Part shown: positions 10,340-18,834 of the stretch, piece by piece
Position numbering within the stretch: position 1 is the first letter of the stretch
How the letters are laid out: each line of letters begins with the position of its first letter
Assembly: GCF_025642975.1 (NCBI RefSeq)
Contig: NZ_JANZKJ010000006.1
Location: 124,001 to 188,000, forward strand
Length of the DNA: 64,000 bases
DNA from: Pseudomonas sp. RIT-PI-S
Lineage (GTDB): Bacteria; Pseudomonadota; Gammaproteobacteria; Pseudomonadales; Pseudomonadaceae
Direction of reading: 5' to 3'
Notes under the pieces: generated by a model
Databases searched by the model: none
Told to the model about the DNA's origin: nothing
The model's input: only the letters and a program-made list of their open reading frames with translations
Translations under genes and position numbers: made by a program

Positions 10340-10683
10340 CAGAATGTGCACTCAACTAGGGCATTTATTGAACCCATCTTTCGAGTTCGCCCTGGAATGT
10401 AGCCAGCCTTTATGACAAAACGGCTCACTTACTTTCGCTACTTGCCTTCGCGGGGATATTGTTATGCCTTGCGAATCAAGCATTAAGCCGTATGAATGAG
10501 CCTGCCAAGCAAACTCGGAACTGGCCTTGCGTTGAGGGTAGTTATGGTGCGTTCTCTCCTGAGATTAACTTTCGGGCTGCCTGGCAGTCCCTTCGAGTCA
10601 CACGCCTGAATCACTACATCCAGACGCTTCGATCTCCTGCTTTGTACGTCATCTCTCACACGGAGAAGAATCGGTACGCGTCG

Positions 10684-10711
10684 TATGAGCTACAGATACC
10701 CCGGGAAGTTC
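10684..10711 (-). promoter_or_regulatory. AlgU (sigma-22/RpoE-type) promoter of algD
   Basis: On the minus strand GAACTT (10711-10706) is followed by a 17-base spacer and TCATA (10688-10684). This matches the AlgU pattern GAACTT-N16/17-TCtga, and the P. aeruginosa algD promoter has the same -35 and spacing. Transcription would start near 10677, which gives a leader of about 490 nt before algD. Confidence 0.8.
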
Positions 10712-10827
10712 CTGAGCGCTAGGACCGCTCATACAATTTCCAACAAGATTTTTCCTACAAAACATGATGGCACAAGGCCATACATTGGCATTAAAATCCT
10801 TTAATTTCATTTACTTAGAACGTCTAA

Positions 10828-10878
10828 CCCCCAAAAAGCCAGCACCTAAAATTTTTTTGGCTTTTTTGGGGTTTTTTT
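10828..10878 (+). terminator. Terminator-like hairpin upstream of the algD promoter
   Basis: The arms 10828-10841 (CCCCCAAAAAGCCA) and 10858-10871 (TGGCTTTTTTGGGG) pair over 13 of 14 positions. On the plus strand seven T follow at 10872-10878. No supported plus-strand gene ends here. On the minus strand it lies 160-200 bases after the yaaA stop and could end yaaA transcripts, keeping them out of the alginate operon. Confidence 0.6.
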
Positions 10879-10900
10879 GAGGTAGGGGACAGGAGCATGC

Positions 10901-10918
10901 ATTTGACTTGGATCAAAT
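10901..10918. promoter_or_regulatory. Anr/FNR-like palindrome
   Basis: TTGAC-TTGG-ATCAA at 10903-10916 matches nine of the ten fixed bases of the Anr/Dnr box TTGAT-N4-ATCAA, and the palindrome extends to ATTTGA...TCAAAT. It lies about 200 bases upstream of the algD -35 box. No promoter at the usual -41 distance is obvious, so activity is uncertain. Confidence 0.4.
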
Positions 10919-11009
10919 GCTGATTTGTTGGCGCCGGTGTTTCGTCAACTTGCACCTTGCACGAACGTTAAACACAGGAAATGGCCAAAATCACCGGCTC
11001 GCCAGGCTA

Positions 11010-11025
11010 TGTGATTAACATCACA
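11010..11025. promoter_or_regulatory. Perfect CRP/Vfr-type site
   Basis: TGTGA-TTAACA-TCACA is an exact match to the CRP/Vfr consensus TGTGA-N6-TCACA. It sits two bases beyond the yaaA stop codon and about 300 bases upstream of the algD promoter, so it would act on algD from far upstream if it acts on it at all. Confidence 0.5.
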
Positions 11026-11027
11026 GT

Positions 11028-11798
11028 TTATGCATCGCGTAGAAAAACCAGTTTATTGGCACTCGAACGGGCGGGCGCGTAGCGGTACCCGGCCTCTTCG
11101 AACCCCAGCAGGCCCTCGGGCTGCTCCACCCGGTTTCGGATCACGTAGCGCGCCATCAGACCGCGGGCCTTTTTGGCATGAAAGCTGATGATCTTGTACT
11201 CACCGTTCTTCAGGTCGCGGAATTCACAATCGATCACCCGGGCCTTGAGCGCTGAAGGCTTTACCGCCGAGAAGTATTCCTTCGACGCCAGGTTCACCAG
11301 CACGTCGTCGCCCTGCTCGGCCAATGCCGCGTTGAGCCACTGGCTGATCCGCTCGCCCCAGAAGGCATAGAGGTCCTTGCCCCGGCCGTTGGCCAGGGTG
11401 GTGCCCATTTCCAGCCGGTACGGTTGCATCAGGTCCAATGGGCGCAGCAGGCCATAAAGGCCCGACAGCATGCGCAGGTGTTGCTGGGCGTAGTCGAAAT
11501 CCGCTTCGGAAAAGTCCTCGGCATGCAGCCCGGTATAAACATCGCCCTTAAAAGCCAGGATGGCCGGGCGGGCGTTTTCGGGGGTGAAGTTCGCCGACCA
11601 GCTGCCGAAGCGCGCGGCGTTGAGGCCGGCGAGTTTGTCCGAGATGCCCATCAGCTCGCTCAGTTGAGCCGGAGACAGCTCACGCAAGCCTGCGATCAGC
11701 TCGCGGGAATGCTCGATGAATGCAGGCTGGGTGTAACGGGTGGTCGCCAAGGGGGTCTCGTAATCGAGGGTCTTGGCCGGCGAAATCACCAACAGCAT
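11028..11798 (-). CDS. yaaA: Peroxide stress protein YaaA (UPF0246)
   Basis: A 256-residue cytosolic protein of the YaaA/DUF328 family, which lowers free iron and DNA damage under hydrogen peroxide stress. The family N-terminus [12 protein letters not shown], the central [14 protein letters not shown] and the C-terminal ARYVIRNR and [10 protein letters not shown] segments are all present, and the length is standard. The start ATG at 11798 has AAGGAGC upstream. The gene stands alone between the alginate upstream region and a divergent deacetylase gene. The identification is firm. The molecular mechanism is only partly known for the family. Confidence 0.93.
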   Translation of the reverse strand: MLLVISPAKTLDYETPLATTRYTQPAFIEHSRELIAGLRELSPAQLSELMGISDKLAGLNAARFGSWSANFTPENARPAILAFKGDVYTGLHAEDFSEADFDYAQQHLRMLSGLYGLLRPLDLMQPYRLEMGTTLANGRGKDLYAFWGERISQWLNAALAEQGDDVLVNLASKEYFSAVKPSALKARVIDCEFRDLKNGEYKIISFHAKKARGLMARYVIRNRVEQPEGLLGFEEAGYRYAPARSSANKLVFLRDA

Positions 11799-11949
11799 AA
11801 GGGTGCTCCTTGAAAAAGACGCGAGCTTGGCCTGTTACGGGTTTGGCTTCAACACCGCTGTCGCTATCTCCTCGATTGGCGCTGCCCCCGCGCGACAGCC
11901 GCCAGGCGGCTGGCTATGATGCCCGGATACCGCCATGGAGGACCTTTCG

Positions 11950-13080
11950 TTGCGCTTGCCCTCATTGATGCTCGCCACTGCCTTATCGCTCGGGCACCTC
12001 GCAGCGCATGCCGCGCCCGCTGAGGTCGCAACCCTGGACCGCACGCAGTGGCCGGAGGCGTTAAGCACCCCTGCCCTCTTCGACGTGGCCTCCCGTGCCC
12101 AAATACTGAGCTTCTCGCGCGAGCTGCTCAGCAGCGAGGCGCTGGACGAATCGACCCTCGCCGATCGGCTGGGGCTGCGGCAGATCAACATGGCGGCGAT
12201 CAACGCCCTGCGAGAACGGCTATGGCAGCGCCTGTGGACGAATTTCGACCACGCCCAGCAAAGCTGTGTCGAGGACGCTTCGTTCTGTTACGCGGTAGAC
12301 AACCTCGAGGACCTCAAGGCCCAGGCCGGGCAGTTCACGGTCGAGGCCGACTCCTTCTATGCGCGCTGGGCCGAACCCGGCCGCGCCTTCAGCCGTGCCT
12401 ATCTGGACGAGCAACTGCACATGGCAGCGCTGTTGCCGGACATCAGCAGCGAAGTGGTGACGTTCTCCAAGGTCGAGCACAACGGCGACGAACTCAACGA
12501 CCGGGTGTTCCTGCTCACCTTCGACAGCGGGCCCAGCGCGGCGGCCGGCAACACCGATTGGATGACCGACTTCCTGCGGCGGCAGAAGATGAACGCGACC
12601 TTTTTCGTGCTGGGCAACAGCGTGCAGCTACGCCGGCAGAGCGCACCGGCCGAGGACCTGGATGAGCTCTACCGCGACCAATGCGTGGGCGTGCAAGGTT
12701 GGCAGTACCGCTCGCACAGCCAATGGCTGGACTGGCAAGACTCGATCCTGCGCAGCGTGGCATTGGTGCAAAGCCAACTGCCAAACACCTATGTGCCGCA
12801 ATTCCGCCCGCCGTATGGCCAGCGCCGGCAAGACAGCGGCGAGTTCTTCGAAAGCCAGCAACTGGACGTGGTGCTGTGGGACATCGACGCCCAGGACAGC
12901 AATACCCAACTGAGCGCTGAGAGCAGCAGCGACCGGGTGCTGACCCTGATGCTGCTATGGCGGCGGGGGATCATCGTGTTCCATGACGCTCAGCTCAAGG
13001 CCCGCACTGCCGTGCCTGCCCTGCTGACGGCTACCGCGCAAAGCGGCATTGCCTGGGAGGATTGTCGCGACTTCCCGTAG
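11950..13080 (+). CDS. Secreted NodB-type polysaccharide deacetylase-like protein with degraded metal site
   Basis: About 376 residues with a signal peptide (RLPSLMLATALSLGHLAAHA). I chose TTG at 11950 because GGAGG lies eight bases upstream and the signal peptide then starts cleanly. An in-frame ATG at 11935 has no ribosome binding site. Residues 20-175 are a helical region of unknown role. The NodB domain follows, but motif 1 reads TFDSG instead of TFDDG near 190, and motif 2 reads HSQW instead of HSxxH near 256. RPPY (near 286) and VFHD (near 344) remain. Two of three metal ligands therefore appear lost, so it may bind rather than deacetylate sugar polymers. Confidence 0.8.
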   Translation: MRLPSLMLATALSLGHLAAHAAPAEVATLDRTQWPEALSTPALFDVASRAQILSFSRELLSSEALDESTLADRLGLRQINMAAINALRERLWQRLWTNFDHAQQSCVEDASFCYAVDNLEDLKAQAGQFTVEADSFYARWAEPGRAFSRAYLDEQLHMAALLPDISSEVVTFSKVEHNGDELNDRVFLLTFDSGPSAAAGNTDWMTDFLRRQKMNATFFVLGNSVQLRRQSAPAEDLDELYRDQCVGVQGWQYRSHSQWLDWQDSILRSVALVQSQLPNTYVPQFRPPYGQRRQDSGEFFESQQLDVVLWDIDAQDSNTQLSAESSSDRVLTLMLLWRRGIIVFHDAQLKARTAVPALLTATAQSGIAWEDCRDFP

Positions 13081-13409
13081 CGGCAGGCGCCGGGGGCGGC
13101 TGCCTGGTGAAGCCTGCGATCCGCGCCCAATAAGGCGCAAGCTGACTTCCGACTGTAACGAGGCGCGGCGGCCCCGCCAAGCGCTATTCGTCACACAAAA
13201 AAATAAACCTGAAACACCCTTCAAAGTGCTTTGTTCGGTCACAGCTTTGCGGTACTAAGAAACTAGACCGCCGAACCCTGCCGACACAGGTGGCGTCCAC
13301 GCCGGCACCGCTTTTGTCGCCAGGTCTCCCATTGGAGTGACGGCGGCCGTTCGAGGCGCAGCACCGCTCAGGTATTGCGTCGACTGGCTCCCACGAAAGG
13401 TGACCGAGT
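13081..13409. other. Intergenic region before the PhoH gene
   Basis: This 329-base stretch contains no supported gene. A possible sigma-70 promoter TTGTTC-16-TACTAA lies at 13231-13258 on the plus strand, which would give the PhoH gene a leader of about 145 bases. The ribosome binding site AAAGGTGA stands seven bases before the ATG at 13410. No clear terminator for the deacetylase gene is seen. Confidence 0.4.
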
Positions 13410-14804
13410 ATGGATGAACAAGGACGCACGCTCTCCTCCCACCAGCCGATTCTGTACGTGCTGGATACCAACGTCCTGATTCACGATCCCAACGCACTGC
13501 TCAACTTCCAGGAACACCACGTTGCCATCCCGATGACCGTCCTCGAGGAGCTGGACAAGCTCAAGGGAGGCAAGCAATCCGTGGCCGCCGAATGCCGGCA
13601 GGCCATCCGGCTGATCGACAATGTGCTCGGCGAAGCCTCGCCGCAGGCCGTCGAACAAGGCGTGCCGATCCAGCGCGGCAAGGGCGACCCAAAGGGCTAC
13701 TTGTCCATTCTCATGCACAAGCGCGGGGACTTGGGGAGCCCGCTGCCTGACCATCTCAACGACAACGTCATCATCAACCAGCTGATCGATCTGCATTCAC
13801 GCCGGCCCGACCTGAACGTGGTGCTGGTGAGCAAAGACATCAACATGCGGCTCAAGGCGCGGGCCTGTGGCATCGCCGCCGAGGACTACAGCACCGACCA
13901 GTTGGTGGACGACGTATCGCTGCTGTCGCGCGGCTACCACACCGTGCCTGGCTCGTTCTGGGACCGGGTGCAGAAGGTCGACACTCGCCAGGACCGCGGC
14001 CGTACCTGGCACCGGGTGCAGCTGAGCGAAGTGCTGCCGCAGGCGCATATCAATGAATTCATCATTGATGAGCAAGGCTTCGTCGGCTGGATCAAGGGCG
14101 TGCGCCATGACGAACTGATGATCTTGGACATGCACCAGGAGCCTCTGCTGCACCAGGAGGCGTGGGGCCTCAAGCCGCGGGACATCCACCAGGCTCTGGC
14201 GCTGTTCGCCTTGCTCGACCCGGACATTCACCTGGTCAACCTCTCCGGGGCTGCCGGTTCGGGGAAAACCATCCTGGCCTTGGCCGCGGCGATCGAGCAG
14301 ACCATGGTCAGCAAACGCTACCGGCGGATCATCGCCACCCGCAGCGTGCAAGGGCTGGATCAGGAGATCGGCTTTTTACCAGGCACCGAGGCGGAAAAAA
14401 TGGAGCCCTGGCTGGGGGCGATCACCGATAACCTCGAAGCCCTGCACATGGATGACGAGAGCACCCACGGCAGCGTGGATTACATCCTGAGCAAGGTGCC
14501 CTTGCAGTTCAAATCCTTGAACTACATCCGCGGGCGCAGCTTCCAGCAAAGCCTGATCCTGATCGACGAGTGCCAAAACCTCACGCCGCACCAGATGAAA
14601 ACCATCATCACCCGAGCGGGTGCCGGCTCCAAGGTGGTCTGCCTGGGCAACCTGGCACAGATCGACACCCCTTACCTGTCGGCCACCAGCTCAGGGCTGA
14701 CCTACCTGACCGAACGCTTCAAGGATTTCCCGCACGGCGTGCACATCACCTTGCAGGGCGTACCCCGGTCGATCCTGGCCGAATACGCCGAATCTCACCT
14801 TTAA
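13410..14804 (+). CDS. PIN-PhoH2 ATPase (YlaK-type)
   Basis: A 464-residue cytosolic protein with an N-terminal PIN nuclease domain (YVLDTNVLIHDP with its acidic residues at about 17-28) joined to a PhoH ATPase domain in the second half. The Walker A GAAGSGKT is near 282-289 and the Walker B LILIDECQN near 375-383. The family is thought to unwind and cut RNA, and in some bacteria to work with toxin systems. It has its own upstream region and is followed by a strong hairpin. Family membership is firm. The cellular substrate is unknown. Confidence 0.93.
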   Translation: MDEQGRTLSSHQPILYVLDTNVLIHDPNALLNFQEHHVAIPMTVLEELDKLKGGKQSVAAECRQAIRLIDNVLGEASPQAVEQGVPIQRGKGDPKGYLSILMHKRGDLGSPLPDHLNDNVIINQLIDLHSRRPDLNVVLVSKDINMRLKARACGIAAEDYSTDQLVDDVSLLSRGYHTVPGSFWDRVQKVDTRQDRGRTWHRVQLSEVLPQAHINEFIIDEQGFVGWIKGVRHDELMILDMHQEPLLHQEAWGLKPRDIHQALALFALLDPDIHLVNLSGAAGSGKTILALAAAIEQTMVSKRYRRIIATRSVQGLDQEIGFLPGTEAEKMEPWLGAITDNLEALHMDDESTHGSVDYILSKVPLQFKSLNYIRGRSFQQSLILIDECQNLTPHQMKTIITRAGAGSKVVCLGNLAQIDTPYLSATSSGLTYLTERFKDFPHGVHITLQGVPRSILAEYAESHL

Positions 14805-14812
14805 CGCCCCTC

Positions 14813-14836
14813 GGGCGAAACCCACCGGTTTCGCCC
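14813..14836 (+). terminator. Hairpin after the PhoH gene
   Basis: GGGCGAAACC at 14813-14822 pairs perfectly with 14827-14836 around a four-base loop, nine bases after the stop codon. There is no T-run, so it is a probable but imperfect intrinsic terminator. Confidence 0.5.
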
Positions 14837-14889
14837 GCCCGCGGGCTTGGCTACGATGGCGCCTCTCGTTCGCAGGAGGCGCCCCCCCT

Positions 14890-15702
14890 ATGTCCATTAC
14901 GTTGATCACTGGCTGCTCCAGCGGTATCGGCCTTGCCCTGGCGCATAGCCTGCGCGCGGCCGGCCATGAAGTGTGGGCTACCGCGCGCCAGGAGCGCGAC
15001 CTGGCAGCCCTCGCCGCGGCCGGCTTTACCGCGCACCGCCTCGATGTCACCGATCCAGGCCAATGCCAGGCGCTGGCGGCGCTGCTCCAGGCCCATGGCA
15101 AAGGCCTGGGTGTGCTAGTGAACAATGCCGGCTACGGCGGCATGGGGCCGCTGCTGGATCAAAGCGATGAGCTGCTGCGACGCCAGTTCGACACCAACGT
15201 AATCAGCCTGGTAACGCTCACCCGGGCGCTATTCCCCTTGCTCAAGCAAAGCGGTGGTCGGGTGGTCAACATTGGCAGCGTGTCCGGGGTGTTGGTCACG
15301 CCCTTTGCAGGAGCCTATTGCGCGTCGAAGGCGGCGGTGCACGCTCTGAGCGATGCCTTGCGCATGGAGTTGGCGCCGTTTGGCATTCAAGTGATGGAGG
15401 TACAGCCCGGCGCTATCGCCACCCGCTTCGCCGATAACGCCAGCGCTGAGGCCGAGCAGGTCATTGCCGAAGGCTCGGCCTGGTGGCCCATGCGCGACGG
15501 CATCCGCGCCCGGGCGCGGGCCTCGCAGAACCACCCCACCCCCGCCACCGAAGTAGCGGCCCGCATCACCCAGGCGTTGGCCCGGCCGACTTCCCCGCGG
15601 CTGCTGCGGGTGGGCCGCGGCTGCTGGGCGCTACCCCTATTGGCAGCGCTGGCGCCAAAAGGGTTGCTGGAGCGGATGCTGCGGCGTTCGTTCGGCTTGT
15701 AG
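14890..15702 (+). CDS. Short-chain dehydrogenase/reductase
   Basis: A 270-residue classical SDR. The NAD(P) loop TGCSSGIG is at 7-14, NNAG near 77-80, the catalytic Ser in NIGSVSG near 128-134, and YCASK near 143-147. The start has CAGGAGG upstream. The C-terminal 40 residues are basic and contain a hydrophobic stretch (WALPLLAALAPKG), which may touch the membrane. The substrate cannot be read from the sequence. Its stop is 35 bases from the convergent MFS gene, and no operon partner gives a clue. Confidence 0.85.
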   Translation: MSITLITGCSSGIGLALAHSLRAAGHEVWATARQERDLAALAAAGFTAHRLDVTDPGQCQALAALLQAHGKGLGVLVNNAGYGGMGPLLDQSDELLRRQFDTNVISLVTLTRALFPLLKQSGGRVVNIGSVSGVLVTPFAGAYCASKAAVHALSDALRMELAPFGIQVMEVQPGAIATRFADNASAEAEQVIAEGSAWWPMRDGIRARARASQNHPTPATEVAARITQALARPTSPRLLRVGRGCWALPLLAALAPKGLLERMLRRSFGL

Positions 15703-15737
15703 TGCGGCGGCTGCGACGTACGCCGTCGCACGGCTCC

Positions 15738-16940
15738 TCAGGCAGTGCTGGAGGAAGATAGCGGGCGCAGGTACGGCCGCAGCGTCATGACCAGCGGAAC
15801 GATCAAGCCTGCGGTCGCCGCCGAGGCAAGCACGCCGATGGTCTGGCTGCTGTGATCGGCGACGGCGCCATAGAAAATCGGCGCGATCCCACCAGAACCC
15901 ACCACGCTGGTGTAGAAAACCGCGAAGGCCCGGCCGGTGTCCCCCCGAGCCAGCTCCGGCACGGTGCCATACAGCACGGAAGAGGTGCCATTGAGCACGA
16001 CCCCGAGCAGCGGCAGCAGCGCCAACGTGGCCGCCAGCGGCGTGACCAGCGTTGCGGCGATCAGCGCGGCGGTCGCGACCTCGGTCAGCATCACGCTTTT
16101 GATCACACCTAACCGCTCGCCGAGCCAGCCGCAGGTCACCTTCCCCAAGGCACCGCCAATGAACAACAGGGCAAGCGCGAAGCCAACGGTTGGCGAGCCA
16201 CCACCCTGTTGTTGCACCAGAAATGGCAAAAACAGCAGGTAGCCCATGCGGGTAGCCGTATCCAGGCCGCCGATCAGGGCCAGCATGGCGAAACCACCTC
16301 GGCCGCCTTCGTCCCGTGCCTGCCCCCGGTTGCCTGGAGCCACGATCACCGCCGGCGCCATGGCCAGCAAGGCGGCCGCCACCATCACCCCGAGCACGGC
16401 CAGCAGGCCAAGCACTGGTCGCCACGCCAGCAGCGGCAGCAGCAACGCCACCAGTGCTGGTAATACGGCTTTGCCGAGGTCGCCCGAGAAGTTGTAAATG
16501 CCCAGGGGGCGGCGTGACGCTTGGCCGTAGCTGTCGGTAACGAGCATCGACCCTCGCGGGTGCTGGATGCTCGAGCCTATGCCGGCCACCGCCAGGCCCA
16601 CACAAAGCCCGGAAAAACCAAGCGGCAGCGCCATGATCAGCATGCCCAGCGCCGCCACCAGGGTGGCCAGGATCAACGCAGCCCGCGGCGACAGGCGCCG
16701 CAAGGCTAGATCGGCCGGGATCTGCAGCCCACCCATGGTGCCGTAATAAAGCGCGCGGACGGCGGCCAGCCCCGCGTAGGAAAGGCCGAACTGCGCCTGC
16801 CATACCGGCAGGAACGCGTACAGGCCGTCGGTGTAGCCGTCGTGCAGCGCGTGGGCCAGGCAGGCCCCGAACAAGTTGCGCTTCTGCGCCGGCCAGGCGC
16901 TGTTCGTTTCGGCTGTTGCCGGTTGCATGCTTACTGTCAT
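15738..16940 (-). CDS. MFS efflux transporter (Fsr-like)
   Basis: A 400-residue inner-membrane protein with about twelve hydrophobic segments. The N-terminal part (HALHDGYTDGLYAFLP) and the overall pattern resemble the fosmidomycin-resistance (Fsr/YfcJ-like) branch of the major facilitator superfamily. Substrate and direction are inferred only. It is divergent from a LysR gene across 108 bases, which suggests that the regulator controls it. Confidence 0.8.
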   Translation of the reverse strand: MTVSMQPATAETNSAWPAQKRNLFGACLAHALHDGYTDGLYAFLPVWQAQFGLSYAGLAAVRALYYGTMGGLQIPADLALRRLSPRAALILATLVAALGMLIMALPLGFSGLCVGLAVAGIGSSIQHPRGSMLVTDSYGQASRRPLGIYNFSGDLGKAVLPALVALLLPLLAWRPVLGLLAVLGVMVAAALLAMAPAVIVAPGNRGQARDEGGRGGFAMLALIGGLDTATRMGYLLFLPFLVQQQGGGSPTVGFALALLFIGGALGKVTCGWLGERLGVIKSVMLTEVATAALIAATLVTPLAATLALLPLLGVVLNGTSSVLYGTVPELARGDTGRAFAVFYTSVVGSGGIAPIFYGAVADHSSQTIGVLASAATAGLIVPLVMTLRPYLRPLSSSSTA

Positions 16941-17014
16941 CTGCCTGTGCTCGTCCGCCGCCCGTGCTTCGCATGCTATAGGCGTGAGGTTTTATCGACT
17001 AGCCGGTTTAGACT

Positions 17015-17027
17015 CACGTATAACGTG
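17015..17027. promoter_or_regulatory. Palindrome in the MFS/LysR divergent region
   Basis: CACGT-ATA-ACGTG is a perfect 13-bp palindrome and overlaps a possible -10 (TATAAC, 17019-17024) for the LysR gene. An outer CGTGAG/CTCACG pair (16983-16988 and 17036-17041) surrounds it. It is a candidate operator for the adjacent regulator. Confidence 0.4.
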
Positions 17028-17048
17028 CTTTTTTCTCACGGGTTAGCC

Positions 17049-17945
17049 ATGCGCCGCCTTCCACCGTTAAATGCCTTACGTATTTTCGAGGTCGCCGCTC
17101 GCACGGGCAGTTATGCCGAAGCCGCCGCGGAACTGGGCTTGACCCATGGGGCAGTGAGCCGGCAGATCAGCACCTTGGAAGGCTGGCTTGGCCAGCGGTT
17201 GTTCACAAGGGATGGCCGGCGGATGGCCGCAACGCCGATGGCGAAGATCTTTGCTGCTGAAGTGGGGCTGTCCTTCGACCGGCTGGCGCTGGCAGCGCAA
17301 GCCTGTGGCCGGCCCGGCGCGCGCCGCCTGCTGAGGGTCAGCGCCCCTACCAGCTTCGCAATGCGTTGGCTGATCCCACGGCTGGACCGCTACCATGCCG
17401 AGCACCCCCACGTAGAGGTGGTGGTCACCACGCTGTCGACGATGCTCGAGGAGTTGCGCGGCGGTGTCGATGTGGCCATCCGCCGAGGCGCCGCTACGGC
17501 ACACGCCTGGCCACACCACCAGGCGATTGCAGTGCTCGATGACGTCGACACGCTCATCATGAGCCCAGCGCTGTTCGACCAGCGGCCGATCCTCACTCCG
17601 GCTGACATCGCCGGACATCGCTGGCTGGCCAGCGAAACCCGTGGAGGGGAATGGGCGAGCTGGCTCGAAGCGGCCGGCCTGCAGCATCTGGCCGGCCACC
17701 CCCGGCAAGTGTTCGATCATTTCTTCGTGACCCGCCAGGCCGTGGAAGATGGCCTGGGTATCGGCATCGGCCCGCTGCCGATGCTCAGCCTCGACGTCGC
17801 CAATGGGCGCTTGATGACCCCGCTGGCGCACATCCGGGTGCCACGTACCGGTTATGTCGCGCTGGTTCCCCGCCAGGGCAATCCCGGCGGGCTGGTGAGC
17901 GGCTTCGTCGACTGGCTGGCCGGCGAGGGCCAGGGCGCCCAGTAG
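17049..17945 (+). CDS. LysR-family transcriptional regulator (GcvA-like)
   Basis: 298 residues from the ATG at 17049. An upstream in-frame extension is unlikely because it would consume the divergent promoter region. The N-terminal winged helix-turn-helix (RIFEVAARTGSYAEAAAELGL and the VSRQISTLE recognition helix) occupies about 8-67, and the effector domain follows from about 95. The GcvA-like branch often controls amino-acid or drug-efflux genes. The divergent MFS gene is the likely target. The effector is unknown. Confidence 0.88.
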   Translation: MRRLPPLNALRIFEVAARTGSYAEAAAELGLTHGAVSRQISTLEGWLGQRLFTRDGRRMAATPMAKIFAAEVGLSFDRLALAAQACGRPGARRLLRVSAPTSFAMRWLIPRLDRYHAEHPHVEVVVTTLSTMLEELRGGVDVAIRRGAATAHAWPHHQAIAVLDDVDTLIMSPALFDQRPILTPADIAGHRWLASETRGGEWASWLEAAGLQHLAGHPRQVFDHFFVTRQAVEDGLGIGIGPLPMLSLDVANGRLMTPLAHIRVPRTGYVALVPRQGNPGGLVSGFVDWLAGEGQGAQ

Positions 17946-17975
17946 CCAACCCGGCCCAGGCTACGCTGCCGCCTG

Positions 17976-18824
17976 TCAATGGATCACCACCGTACAGGTG
18001 GTCCCGGCCGCGAGCAGCATCCCCTCTGGCACCTGATCCAGGTGGATACGCACCGGCACCCGCTGGGCCAGGCGCACCCAGTTGAAGGTGGGGTTTACAT
18101 CGGCCAGCAGCTCCCGGCTTTGCGGGTTGTCGCGGTCGTAGATACCGCGGGCGATGCTCTCCACATGGCCGCCGAGGGTTTCGCCGCTCATCATTTGCAC
18201 CTCGGCGACATCGCCCACATGCACATGGGGCAATTTGGTTTCCTCGAAAAACCCGTACACCCAGAACGAATGCTCATCCACCACGGCCAGCTTGGCCTCG
18301 CCGGCCTTGGCGTAGTCGCCGGGGTGCACGTTCAGGTTGGTCACATACCCATCCGCCTGGGCCAGCACCCGGGTTCGCGCCAGGTTCAGTTCGGCGGCCG
18401 CCAGTGCGGCCAGCGCCTGCTGGTAATCGGCCTGGGCGGCATCGGCCACGCTGCCGGCGTCCTCCTGGCTCTCCTTGGAAATCACCAAGGCGTCCAGGTC
18501 GGCGCGGCGGCGGGCGTTGAGCCTGCGCATGTCCCAGGTCGCCCTGCGCGCGGCAACCAGCGCCCGTGCCTGGTCCACGGCCACCTGGTAGTGGGCTGGG
18601 TCCACCTGGATCAGCAAGTCGCCCTTGCGCACATGTTGGTTATCCTTGACCGGCACGGCCATCACATAGCCAGGAACGTCCGCCGCTACGTTGATGATGT
18701 CTGCGCGCACGCGGCCGTCGCGGGTCCAGGGGGTGTCCATGTAATGGACCCACAGCAGGCGGCCGAGCAACACCGCCACGCTAAAGACAAACAGGGTGCC
18801 AAGCAGGCCGAACAGCTTTTTCAT
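17976..18824 (-). CDS. HlyD/AaeA-type membrane fusion protein
   Basis: A 282-residue periplasmic adaptor anchored by one N-terminal membrane segment (about 5-27). The biotinyl-lipoyl half motifs (VAADVPGYV and the later VLAQADGYVTNLNVHPGDY) flank a short coiled coil (about 80-155), and a beta-barrel end follows. The form is that of AaeA/EmrA-like adaptors of aromatic-acid efflux. It is the last gene of a four-gene operon (outer-membrane factor, FUSC pump, DUF1656, this) that reads from 22725, and should link the pump to the outer-membrane channel. Confidence 0.9.
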   Translation of the reverse strand: MKKLFGLLGTLFVFSVAVLLGRLLWVHYMDTPWTRDGRVRADIINVAADVPGYVMAVPVKDNQHVRKGDLLIQVDPAHYQVAVDQARALVAARRATWDMRRLNARRRADLDALVISKESQEDAGSVADAAQADYQQALAALAAAELNLARTRVLAQADGYVTNLNVHPGDYAKAGEAKLAVVDEHSFWVYGFFEETKLPHVHVGDVAEVQMMSGETLGGHVESIARGIYDRDNPQSRELLADVNPTFNWVRLAQRVPVRIHLDQVPEGMLLAAGTTCTVVIH

Positions 18825-18834
18825 CGGGCAACTC

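Larger units (their letters stand above)
10188..11027. other. Long algD upstream region without a supported gene
   Basis: These 840 bases separate algD from yaaA. They hold the algD leader with its inverted repeat, the AlgU promoter, a terminator-like hairpin (10828-10878), an Anr-like palindrome (10901-10918), an AlgR-like core CGTTCGT on the minus strand at 10967-10961 (seven bases of the known CCGTTCGTC type, weak evidence), and a CRP-type palindrome (11010-11025). The stretch 10720-10880 is clearly more AT-rich than the rest of the window. An 87-codon plus-strand frame at 10459-10722 runs across the promoter and is not believed. Confidence 0.7.

Noticed and set aside
10459..10722. An 87-codon plus-strand frame in the algD upstream region
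   Set aside because: It overlaps the AlgU promoter and leader, has no ribosome binding site, and its composition is not protein-like.
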